Assembly: GCA_003694495.1 (NCBI GenBank)
Contig: RFJO01000087.1
Location: 1 to 9,956, forward strand
Length of the DNA: 9,956 nucleotides
Direction: 5' to 3'
From: Candidatus Woesearchaeota archaeon
GTDB taxonomy: Archaea > Nanobdellota > Nanobdellia > SCGC-AAA011-G17 > GW2011-AR17
This document shows, one piece after another, positions 1 to 5,292 of the stretch (within the stretch, counting starts at the first letter, position 1; every line of letters begins with the position of its first letter). The position numbers and the translations under genes were made by a program. The notes under the pieces were generated by a model, which was given only the letters and a program-made list of their open reading frames with translations, did no database searches and was not told the origin of the DNA.

Positions 1-2
1 CT

Positions 3-941
3 GATTGCGACAGCCACTTGCTAAAATGGGACAGCCGTCACATTTACTGGGGCATAAAGTATTCCAAAACAAGAAGAAAAAAGAGAACAAGTAAGCCTGT
101 CGTTATCTATAAAAAACAAGTCATCACAAATAAGCCTGTCATTATCTACAAAAAACAAGTCGTCATTAAGAAGATTTATCCAAAGGAAAAGGTTGTTGTT
201 TATAGAACAATTAAGGCAAAGAAAACAAACATACCATACCTACAACGTTCAAGGTTTCGTGTATTGCCTTATTTCCTACATGAAAGGATAAACAACAAGC
301 AATTTAGTCGCGGCGGCGGTTTTAACCTAAACCTGCGCGTAAACAAGCTGATTGGAAGAAAGCTTTACTTACAATTCGAATTTGAAAACGACACTTTGTT
401 CCTTACTTATCTCACTGGCGGCAAGTTTGTGGGGAATAACAGCATATTAAGCATTTTGGCTGGCACATCCTACGTTGTTAACAGTAAGCGTTACACTCTT
501 CTCGGCGGCGTTACCGGCAACTTTTTGGTTGGCAATGATGGTTATGCAAACAAAACTTGGGTAACTGACATTTTCGGCGGGATCATTGGTTTAGCCAGGA
601 TTGACACAAAACATTTCTCTGGCGAGTTTCGCGGCACTGCTGAAGGCGGCAAACAAAAAGCAGTTGTATCATCCCCAAAGTTTTCGACCAGGCTAAGTTT
701 GCGGCTTGAACTTCATCTTGAAAGAGTAGATTTTGTCAACACTACACGGGTTTATTATAACGTTCTTTCAATAGAAAATGTTGTAAGAGACAACGTTACT
801 GTTAGCAACAACATTTGTGGCAAGGTTTACACTGGTAACAACCTTTGGGCGTTCGCTTGCTTTGCTATTGAAAAACATTTTGGCAATCTTAACAGTTCAT
901 TGAACCTGACCCCCCAGATAGGCGTGGGGTATTACTTCTAA
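3..941 (+). CDS. Probable outer-membrane beta-barrel protein, 5'-truncated
   Basis: The frame is open to the window edge, and the first possible start inside the window (TTG at 18) has no ribosome binding site. I therefore read this as the C-terminal part of a longer protein. The visible N-terminal stretch is basic (KTRRKKRTSK) and leads into a Lys/Val/Ile-rich linker with two copies of a KPVxIYKKQV motif. From about residue 75 (counting from TTG 18) the protein shows short alternating polar/hydrophobic strands rich in Gly, aromatics and Thr (for example FNLNLRVNKL, LYLQFEFEND, TRLSLRLELHL, LTPQIGVGYYF). It ends in a terminal Phe, as is typical of outer-membrane beta-barrels recognised by the BAM machinery. 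The exact family is not recognised, and the strand count was not computed. The gene ends 19 nt before the next gene, so the two are probably cotranscribed. A periplasmic beta-rich protein is the main alternative. Confidence 0.6.
   Translation, partial: DCDSHLLKWDSRHIYWGIKYSKTRRKKRTSKPVVIYKKQVITNKPVIIYKKQVVIKKIYPKEKVVVYRTIKAKKTNIPYLQRSRFRVLPYFLHERINNKQFSRGGGFNLNLRVNKLIGRKLYLQFEFENDTLFLTYLTGGKFVGNNSILSILAGTSYVVNSKRYTLLGGVTGNFLVGNDGYANKTWVTDIFGGIIGLARIDTKHFSGEFRGTAEGGKQKAVVSSPKFSTRLSLRLELHLERVDFVNTTRVYYNVLSIENVVRDNVTVSNNICGKVYTGNNLWAFACFAIEKHFGNLNSSLNLTPQIGVGYYF
93..163 (+). repeat. Two-copy 39-bp in-frame repeat encoding KPVxIYKKQV
   Basis: Copies at 93-124 and 132-163 differ at only a few positions and are offset by 39 nt, which is exactly 13 codons. 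Each encodes KPV(V/I)IYKKQV. A looser third version (KEKVVVYR) follows at about 187-210. The repeat forms a basic linker ahead of the predicted barrel, which may span the periplasm or bind peptidoglycan; that role is inference. Confidence 0.7.
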
Positions 942-960
942 CTCTTCAAAGGAGGAAACC

Positions 961-1719
961 ATGTGGAGAAGCAACCTGAAATTTCAAAAGAGACTTCTTA
1001 GCGGAAAACTAAAAAATGAATTTGAAAAGGTTTGGGAGGTATACAAAACATACCAAAACTTTGAAAATCTTGATTTTGACATTAGCTCAATTCCTGAAGA
1101 TGTTCATCAACAAAACGTTGCCACATGCCTAGAAGTGGCCCAAATGTTTGCTGAGAGTGTCAACAACCCTTATTCAATTCTATCGCTTGCTCAGGCATAT
1201 GCTTTTGAAACAGGCATCCCCATTGATATGGATGTCATCTGTTCAATCGAAACAGAATTTTCAAAGAAAGACAAAGCAAAGACCCTTAAGGATCTTGCGT
1301 CTTTTGCAAAAAAGAAAGATTGGAGATCTGTTGATTTTAAATTGAACTGCATTTCTAAAAATGAATTTTACGATGAAGCTATTAAGATTGTCGCTTGTGT
1401 CGAATATATCGAATATCTCCTAAAAAGATGTATGGATATTTTAAAAACTGACAAAGAATATTATCAGCATATTCTTTCAATTGCTGAAGATTGTGCTAGA
1501 TTGATTGGATATGATATTAGCGAAAAAGTAAGAACAATTGAGGTTGAACACTTCAAGATTAAGGCTAGGCAGTGCCTTGATGATGCAAAATTTTATGGGA
1601 TGCATAATTTGGTTGATGATTGCAAAGAAAAACTTGAAAAAGCTCAAGTTTACGCAGAAAATGCAGGGATTGACATCTCTGAAAGGGTGCATAAGATTCT
1701 TCTGTCTCTAAGAAAATAA
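961..1719 (+). CDS. Hypothetical soluble helical-repeat protein (252 aa)
   Basis: The ATG start is fixed by a near-perfect Shine-Dalgarno AAAGGAGG at 948-955. The protein has no signal peptide or membrane segment and is almost entirely amphipathic helix. A recurrent motif of about 16 residues closes helical units: ETGIPIDMDVICSIE (83-97), ARLIGYDISEKVRTIE (179-194) and AENAGIDISERVHKIL (232-247). A fainter version, FDISSIPEDV, sits near 39-48. The Gly positions (85, 183, 236) fit a unit of about 50 residues, with one degenerate unit between the first two. The last two units are the most alike (GYDISEKV and GIDISERV). This looks like an alpha-solenoid or TPR-like scaffold, but no named family is recognised. 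It sits between a beta-barrel gene and a lipoprotein gene, so a role linked to the cell envelope is possible but not shown. Confidence 0.7.
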   Translation: MWRSNLKFQKRLLSGKLKNEFEKVWEVYKTYQNFENLDFDISSIPEDVHQQNVATCLEVAQMFAESVNNPYSILSLAQAYAFETGIPIDMDVICSIETEFSKKDKAKTLKDLASFAKKKDWRSVDFKLNCISKNEFYDEAIKIVACVEYIEYLLKRCMDILKTDKEYYQHILSIAEDCARLIGYDISEKVRTIEVEHFKIKARQCLDDAKFYGMHNLVDDCKEKLEKAQVYAENAGIDISERVHKILLSLRK

Positions 1720-1750
1720 GATTAAGACCACTTTGCTGTAATTAATCTTA
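1717..1750 (+). promoter_or_regulatory. 9-bp perfect inverted repeat between two genes
   Basis: TAAGATTAA (1717-1725) pairs with TTAATCTTA (1742-1750) across a 16-nt loop. The left arm includes the stop codon of the upstream gene, and the right arm ends just before the AAAGGAG binding site of the lipoprotein gene. With only one G-C pair per arm and no following T-run it is not a convincing terminator. It could be an operator or a weak RNA processing site. Confidence 0.3.
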
Positions 1751-1768
1751 ATAAAGGAGAAAAAAGCT

Positions 1769-2575
1769 ATGGCCAAGAAACTTGCCCTAGTTCTCGCTCT
1801 TCTACTCTCTGCCTGTAAGCCCATCGATGAGGAAGATGTTCTAGATGCTAGTGTTACGTTTGATTCATGTACTGCCCAAGATTCTGGCATTCTGCAAGAT
1901 TCAACTTCATTTCAAGATTCAAGCATAGCCCAAGATGCTGACCCTGCTTTAGATTCCGGAACTGATTCTGGAACCGCTCCTCAAAATTCCGGAGAAAGTG
2001 TCTGGTTGATTGTACAAGCAACCTATAAACGCTGTGTTATTGATGACAGTTCACCCTGCCAAGAGATGCAGTTCCCTGGATCTGAAGAGAACGGTTGCAA
2101 CATTACCATTGACGGTTTTGCTTCACTTGAACAATTAAACGGAAATGACCATGGATTTATTAGTGTTCTCCTATGGATTAACAATGAGTGCAACCATGGC
2201 CCTGATCCATGGTATTTGGTTGGTTGGTATTTTATTGATTCAGAAACAAACAAATTATTAATTAACGATTTTTTTCTAGGTTATCTCAGTGGTTCAATTG
2301 ATACTGACGGTAATGAAGCAACGCTTTCTCTTTTATCTGGCGTATATAGTCCAAATATTGCTACTGATGAAATTATTTTGCATCTTGTAAAAGATGAAAA
2401 TGGTTGCACATCCACCAGTACTGAGCAACGAGGCTGGTGCTACGCTTCACCTGATTGCAAAATGCGCGTAAGTAGTTGTATGTCAAAAGACCTGTGTGAT
2501 ACATTCTTCAGTATTATGGGGGTTAGTGGCTCGTTTGAGACAGACGATGGCACTTGCATGAACGCTCCATTCTAG
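1769..2575 (+). CDS. Cys-rich lipoprotein with Asp/Ser hexapeptide linker (268 aa)
   Basis: The start is supported by AAAGGAG at 1754-1760. A short basic N-terminus (MAKK), a hydrophobic core and the lipobox LSAC give a lipoprotein signal peptide with lipidated Cys16. Residue +2 is Lys rather than Asp, so the E. coli rule would predict outer-membrane sorting. Residues about 37-70 are a low-complexity linker of QDSxxx units, as seen in surface lipoproteins of Myxococcota-like bacteria. The rest is a beta-rich, Trp- and Gly-containing domain with paired cysteines, ending in a Cys cluster C224-x5-C230-x6-C237-x5-C243-x19-C263. The same spacing, with one extra residue, occurs in the lipoprotein at 8654-9415, so the two are probably distant paralogs. 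The many cysteines suggest disulfides outside the cytoplasm. Function is unknown. The gene is followed by a strong terminator. Confidence 0.8.
   Translation: MAKKLALVLALLLSACKPIDEEDVLDASVTFDSCTAQDSGILQDSTSFQDSSIAQDADPALDSGTDSGTAPQNSGESVWLIVQATYKRCVIDDSSPCQEMQFPGSEENGCNITIDGFASLEQLNGNDHGFISVLLWINNECNHGPDPWYLVGWYFIDSETNKLLINDFFLGYLSGSIDTDGNEATLSLLSGVYSPNIATDEIILHLVKDENGCTSTSTEQRGWCYASPDCKMRVSSCMSKDLCDTFFSIMGVSGSFETDDGTCMNAPF
1877..1966 (+). repeat. Five 18-bp units encoding a QDSxxx hexapeptide linker
   Basis: Units begin at 1877, 1895, 1913, 1931 and 1949 and encode QDSGIL, QDSTSF, QDSSIA, QDADPA and LDSGTD. The first four share CAAGAT at the start and the first three share CAAGATTC, so the array probably grew by slippage or unequal duplication. 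It forms a flexible acidic spacer between the lipid anchor and the folded domain. Confidence 0.75.
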
Positions 2576-2585
2576 TTTAACATAC

Positions 2586-2639
2586 AAAAGCCAAGCTCTC
2601 CCACCTGCTTTCTCCTGAAAGCCGGGCTTGGCTTTTTTT
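2586..2639 (+). terminator. Rho-independent terminator with nested hairpin
   Basis: AAAAGCCAAGC (2586-2596) is perfectly complementary to GCTTGGCTTTT (2626-2636), and the T-run extends to 2639. An inner hairpin, GCTTTC-TCCT-GAAAGC (2607-2622), stacks inside the loop. The structure lies 11 nt after the lipoprotein stop codon and separates the left gene block from the regulatory region of the right operon. Confidence 0.9.
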
Positions 2640-2675
2640 CTTTTTATTGAACGTTTACTATATTATGAATTAAAC

Positions 2676-2745
2676 TTTTTTTTGGCCTTTCAACTTAAAA
2701 TTGAACCTTTTTTTTGGTTTTCCGCTTGAAATTCAACCTTTTTTT
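2676..2745 (+). repeat. Three T-tracts in helical phase (possible curved DNA)
   Basis: T8 (2676-2683), T8 (2708-2715) and T7 (2739-2745) start 32 and 31 bp apart, close to three turns of B-DNA. The first two are followed by GG and the last two preceded by AACC. Small dyads with TTCAA/TTGAA arms sit in the spacers (2689-2705 and 2726-2736). The block lies 25 bp upstream of a good -35 box. A-tract phasing of this kind normally bends DNA and can act like an UP element. The alternative is a set of weak terminators, since each dyad is followed by CC and a T-run. Confidence 0.55.
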
Positions 2746-2770
2746 AATCTTACTACATAAATCTTATAAC

Positions 2771-2799
2771 TTGACAACAGAAATCTTTGCAATTATGTT
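2771..2799 (+). promoter_or_regulatory. Predicted sigma70-type promoter for the M29-M50 operon
   Basis: A consensus -35 hexamer TTGACA (2771-2776) is followed after 17 bp by TATGTT (2794-2799), a 4/6 match to the -10 consensus. It is the best sigma70-like pair I found in this intergenic region and lies just downstream of the phased T-tracts. Initiation near 2806 would give a leader of about 290 nt before the M29 start codon. Confidence 0.5.
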
Positions 2800-2868
2800 C
2801 ATAAAAATGAAAAAATCTTGCACTAGCAAGTTGACCTTGCACCGGAATAACCGGTTTTGCTTGGAAAA

Positions 2869-2893
2869 AGTGCAGTTTCAGCGAAATTGCACT
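2869..2893 (+). promoter_or_regulatory. 11-bp hairpin with 3-nt loop in the leader
   Basis: AGTGCAGTTTC (2869-2879) pairs with GAAATTGCACT (2883-2893) with one G-U wobble and an AGC loop. It is the strongest local stem of the leader. The following AAAGGAGA resembles a ribosome binding site but no credible reading frame follows it. No T-run follows, so it is not an intrinsic terminator by itself. Confidence 0.55.
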
Positions 2894-2910
2894 CTAAAGG
2901 AGAAGATTTT

Positions 2911-3040
2911 GCATAGTGTAAACTAGGATTTTGTTGCACACTACTTTTTCCGCAACAGAATTTTGCACGGAACATCTGTTAAAACTGCAAAATCTTCAAG
3001 GATAAAGCAATTGGACAGAGTTTTCGCATAGTGTGAACTA
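2911..3040 (+). repeat. Direct repeat of a 15-bp imperfect palindrome
   Basis: GCATAGTGTAAACTA (2911-2925) and GCATAGTGTGAACTA (3026-3040) match at 14 of 15 positions, each preceded by a TTTT-containing stretch. Each holds a TAGT/ACTA dyad. An inverted half-site, CACACTA, lies at 2937-2943. The copies start 115 bp apart, close to eleven helical turns, so they would face the same side of the DNA. The arrangement fits paired operators for one dimeric regulator downstream of the promoter. Confidence 0.5.
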
Positions 3041-3094
3041 TTTCTCAAAATTATCAAACCCGGAAAAACCGCAAAAAGAAGGAGGAACAAATCA

Positions 3095-4153
3095 ATGGAC
3101 AAGAGAACTGTAAAACTAGCAAAGATTATTGTAAATTATTCAACAAAAATAAAGAAAGGTGATAATGTATTAATCCTTTCAACTTCACCCCTTGGCAGGC
3201 CTCTTGCAGTAGAGATTGCAAAACTTTGCATTGACAAAGGTGCTCACGTTACAGTTAACTACCGCACGCCTGAGATCTCAGAATACTTTCTAAAACATGC
3301 AAACGAAGAACAACTGAAGCATCTCTCTGAATGGTCTAAGAAACAAGCAGAAGAAACAGATGTAAGAATCATGATTGATGCACCTGAAAACTTGGCACAA
3401 ACAAAGAATTGCCCTGACCGCAACAAACAACTTTCAGCCATGTCAATGGCACCAATTCTTCCTATCATTAGCAAGAAACGTTGGCTTATTGTAAACCACC
3501 CCACAACGGCTCTGGCTCAAGAAGCCGGCATGAGTCTTAGTGAGTACGAAGACTTTGTCTACGATGCATGCCTTCGAAACTGGCCGCGTTTGGCAAAAAT
3601 ACAAAGTGACATGATTAAGGTGTTTGAAAACGCTAAAACTGTCAGCGTTCGTGGTCCAGGGATTGATATGCATTTTAGGCTTGATAACCGAACCTGGCTG
3701 CAAAGCGACGGTACAAACAACATGCCTGGTGGCGAAGTGTTCACATCTCCTTCAGACGCAAACGGTAAAATCTATATTGACCTTCCAACATATTATAACG
3801 GCAAAGAATTCCGTGGCATTGAGCTTCAATTCAAAAATGGGAAAGTTGTGTCTCACAATTCTTCAACCAACCTTCAATCTCTCACATCAATCTTGAACAC
3901 TGATCCTGGTGCAAAAAACATTGCTGAGCTTGCATTCGGCACAAATTTTGGAGTAAAGCAAGTTACCGGGAATACGTTGTTTGATGAAAAGATTGGCGGC
4001 ACAATGCACATTGCTATCGGCAGAGGCTTTTCAGAAGCAGGCGGCGACGATTCCTGTTCTGTAGTACACTGGGACATGGTTAGGACTTTGAAAGGTTGCA
4101 CAGTCAAGGTTGGAAGAGTTGTTGTAGTCAAGAAAGGCAAATGGGTTATTTAA
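3095..4153 (+). CDS. M29-family metallo-aminopeptidase (AmpS/AmpT-like)
   Basis: This is a cytoplasmic-type aminopeptidase of MEROPS family M29, dinuclear metal exopeptidases that remove N-terminal residues. The start has AAGGAGG at 3079-3085. The expected catalytic-domain ligands are visible: Glu214 in NMPGGEVFT, Glu278 in IAELAFGTN, His305 in EKIGGTMHIAIG, and His325 with Asp327 in VVHWDMV. The N-terminal part (KIKKGDNVLILS, followed by GAHVTVNYR) is the family's alpha/beta domain. At 352 residues it is slightly short for the family. The position seven residues after His305, normally the conserved catalytic Tyr (GRSY or similar), is Phe312 here (GRGF), which may change activity. No signal peptide is present. 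It is the first gene after the promoter and leader. The next gene starts 24 nt downstream with its own binding site, so peptide trimming in the same pathway as the downstream proteases is plausible but inferred. Confidence 0.9.
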   Translation: MDKRTVKLAKIIVNYSTKIKKGDNVLILSTSPLGRPLAVEIAKLCIDKGAHVTVNYRTPEISEYFLKHANEEQLKHLSEWSKKQAEETDVRIMIDAPENLAQTKNCPDRNKQLSAMSMAPILPIISKKRWLIVNHPTTALAQEAGMSLSEYEDFVYDACLRNWPRLAKIQSDMIKVFENAKTVSVRGPGIDMHFRLDNRTWLQSDGTNNMPGGEVFTSPSDANGKIYIDLPTYYNGKEFRGIELQFKNGKVVSHNSSTNLQSLTSILNTDPGAKNIAELAFGTNFGVKQVTGNTLFDEKIGGTMHIAIGRGFSEAGGDDSCSVVHWDMVRTLKGCTVKVGRVVVVKKGKWVI

Positions 4154-4176
4154 CCAAACAAATCAAGGAGAAAAAA

Positions 4177-4521
4177 ATGAGCGAAAACAGAACAATGGCA
4201 AAAACTTTTGACATTATGAGAGGACTTGGCAACCACTTTGCTCCCTATGTATGGTACACAAGCACATACCAAGTGGTTGTGGTTTTTGATATCAATGATA
4301 TTGTCCAAGTTAACATCGAAAGTGGTTGTGTTTTCCGTCAAAGGATATTTGATTCAAGGGACGAATGTCGCGAATTCTTCCATAGCATCTGCCCCAACCT
4401 TCCGCCAACAGTCAAGTTCAGATTCCAAAACAATGAACTGATTCTTTACAGCACCTATGATGCTGACAATCTCGACATTGAAAATGTGTTGTCTTTCATC
4501 AAAGTGACAAATGAGGTCTAA
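4177..4521 (+). CDS. Hypothetical small alpha/beta protein A (114 aa)
   Basis: The ATG at 4177 is chosen over the in-frame ATG at 4096 because AAGGAG (4165-4170) lies 6 nt upstream, while the longer version would overlap the M29 gene. No signal peptide or membrane span is seen. The predicted order is a beta-hairpin (YQVVVVFDIN-DIVQVNIES), a helix (DSRDECREFFHSI), a second beta-hairpin (TVKFRFQ-ELILYST) and a C-terminal helix (DIENVLSFIKV). The same plan recurs in the small proteins at 6835, 7438, 7790 and 8247. No known family is recognised. The stop is separated from the next start by one base, so translation of the 44-residue membrane peptide is probably coupled. Confidence 0.75.
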   Translation: MSENRTMAKTFDIMRGLGNHFAPYVWYTSTYQVVVVFDINDIVQVNIESGCVFRQRIFDSRDECREFFHSICPNLPPTVKFRFQNNELILYSTYDADNLDIENVLSFIKVTNEV

Positions 4522-4522
4522 A

Positions 4523-4657
4523 ATGGACGCGGTTCTAGCAATTATGCTCATTATTTTATTTCAGTTACTAGTATATCTCATATGTGGAATAATCCTTTAT
4601 TCTCGTTCTGTAAAAGACGTTCACAAATCAAATGTAAGTATAAAATCAAAAAAATGA
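4523..4657 (+). CDS. Single-span membrane microprotein (44 aa)
   Basis: The ATG follows the upstream TAA after a single base, with GAGG at 4513-4516 as binding site. A short N-terminus (MDAV) leads into one hydrophobic span of about 22 residues (LAIMLIILFQLLVYLICGII), followed by a polar basic tail ending KSKK. The expected topology is N-out or N-in with a cytoplasmic basic C-terminus. It lies just upstream of two intramembrane proteases, so it could be their substrate, partner or regulator; this is inference from position. A chance ORF is possible but unlikely given the tight coupling and clear membrane pattern. Confidence 0.6.
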   Translation: MDAVLAIMLIILFQLLVYLICGIILYSRSVKDVHKSNVSIKSKK

Positions 4658-4675
4658 AAACTGAGTTAAACCCAA

Positions 4676-5290
4676 ATGAGACTCGTCCAGCCAAAACATT
4701 TCTATAAAACGCTTTTCTTCATCTACGCCCCTTTAATCATCATTCCCCACGAGTTTTCGCACTTTGTTGCCTTCAAACACTACAACATCACGCCAACACA
4801 GTTTTCTGTAGGCTTCGGCCCGACATTGTACCAAAAAAAAGTTCAAGGCACAAACTTCAAGCTAAGTCTTCTCCCTTTTGGCGGCTACGTCAAGGTTGAT
4901 GATAAGGACTTAACTAAGCTTAACTGGAAACAACACATCATTGTTCTTTTGGCCGGGCCAACGAGCAGTTTTCTTATTTTTCTGCCTTTATTGTTGTTCT
5001 TTAAGCTCAAACACAACTGGTCTTGGAACGAGATCAACCTTTGGAACACTGGTTTCTGGGAACGTTTCACTTACCTTTGTTTCTTTTTTGGCATTTTTAA
5101 CCTTCTTCCCATTGTTTACTTTGACGGCGGCCAGATTTTCATAACCCTTTGGGTTACTTTCATTGGCCCAATAAACAACGTGGGAATATACACATTCTAT
5201 GTTTTGAGTTTCCTGCTCTTTTTCAAATTATTCAACCTGTCAAATCATCCAGACCTGTTTCCTTTCTTGTTTAAAGAAAAAAGGAGTTAA
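4676..5290 (+). CDS. Short M50-type intramembrane metalloprotease without PDZ domain (204 aa)
   Basis: This is a site-2-protease-type zinc protease of the membrane. The zinc motif HEFSH (residues 25-29) lies at the end of the first hydrophobic segment. LLPFGGYVKVDD follows, matching the conserved membrane-dipping region of RseP-like proteins, then AGPTSSFLIF. The third catalytic element is NLLPIVYFDGG (142-152) with the zinc-ligand candidate Asp150. The family's usual Asn in the AGPxxN motif is Ser here. No PDZ insertion exists, and at 204 residues it is about half the length of RseP. The start has no clear Shine-Dalgarno and lies 18 nt after the preceding stop, so the exact N-terminus is less certain. 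A paralogous full-length protease follows immediately. It probably cleaves transmembrane helices or signal-peptide remnants; the substrate is unknown. Confidence 0.85.
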   Translation: MRLVQPKHFYKTLFFIYAPLIIIPHEFSHFVAFKHYNITPTQFSVGFGPTLYQKKVQGTNFKLSLLPFGGYVKVDDKDLTKLNWKQHIIVLLAGPTSSFLIFLPLLLFFKLKHNWSWNEINLWNTGFWERFTYLCFFFGIFNLLPIVYFDGGQIFITLWVTFIGPINNVGIYTFYVLSFLLFFKLFNLSNHPDLFPFLFKEKRS

Positions 5291-5292
5291 TG

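Larger units (their letters stand above)
2817..3041 (+). promoter_or_regulatory. Structured leader with many dyads and short repeats, possible cis-regulatory RNA
   Basis: This non-coding stretch holds several potential stems. CTTGC (2817-2821), GCAAG (2826-2830) and CTTGC (2836-2840) can pair in two mutually exclusive ways. ACCGG-AATAA-CCGGT spans 2841-2855. A long hairpin lies at 2869-2893. TGTTGC (2932-2937) pairs with GCAACA (2952-2957). A long-range perfect 12-bp repeat, GAAGATTTTGCA (2902-2913) with TGCAAAATCTTC (2986-2997), encloses the latter. ATAGT-GTGA-ACTAT is at 3028-3041. TTGCAC occurs five times between 2818 and 2968. No known riboswitch or RNA thermometer class is recognised. 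Either an RNA leader or an array of protein-binding DNA dyads would fit. Confidence 0.5.

Noticed and set aside
2149..2213. Three CCATGG palindromes, two forming ACCATGG/CCATGGT inverted arms
   Set aside because: They lie in the coding sequence of the lipoprotein domain and match ordinary codons for the Trp/His/Gly-rich segment. I see no regulatory reason.
2714..2926. 70-codon + strand ORF in the intergenic region
   Set aside because: It starts inside a T-tract without a binding site, covers the promoter and several RNA-like dyads, and its translation has no coherent domain or membrane pattern. The region is better explained as regulatory.
2817..3041. Possible CRISPR array or phage attachment site from repeated short motifs
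   Set aside because: The repeats are short, irregularly spaced and partly inverted. There are no cas genes, integrase or tRNA nearby.
3259..4140. Several minus-strand ORFs of 61-88 codons opposite the M29 gene
   Set aside because: The plus strand encodes a recognisable enzyme with all metal ligands. The antisense frames lack binding sites and show only mirrored composition.
4096..4176. 27-codon N-terminal extension of small protein A
   Set aside because: It lies within the M29 coding sequence, whereas AAGGAG sits 6 nt before the ATG at 4177.
4654..4707. 17-codon ORF overlapping the stop of the 44-residue peptide (ATGA) and the start of the short M50 gene
   Set aside because: The peptide is polar and featureless. 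It could help ribosomes reach the M50 start, which lacks a binding site, but I cannot support it as a gene.
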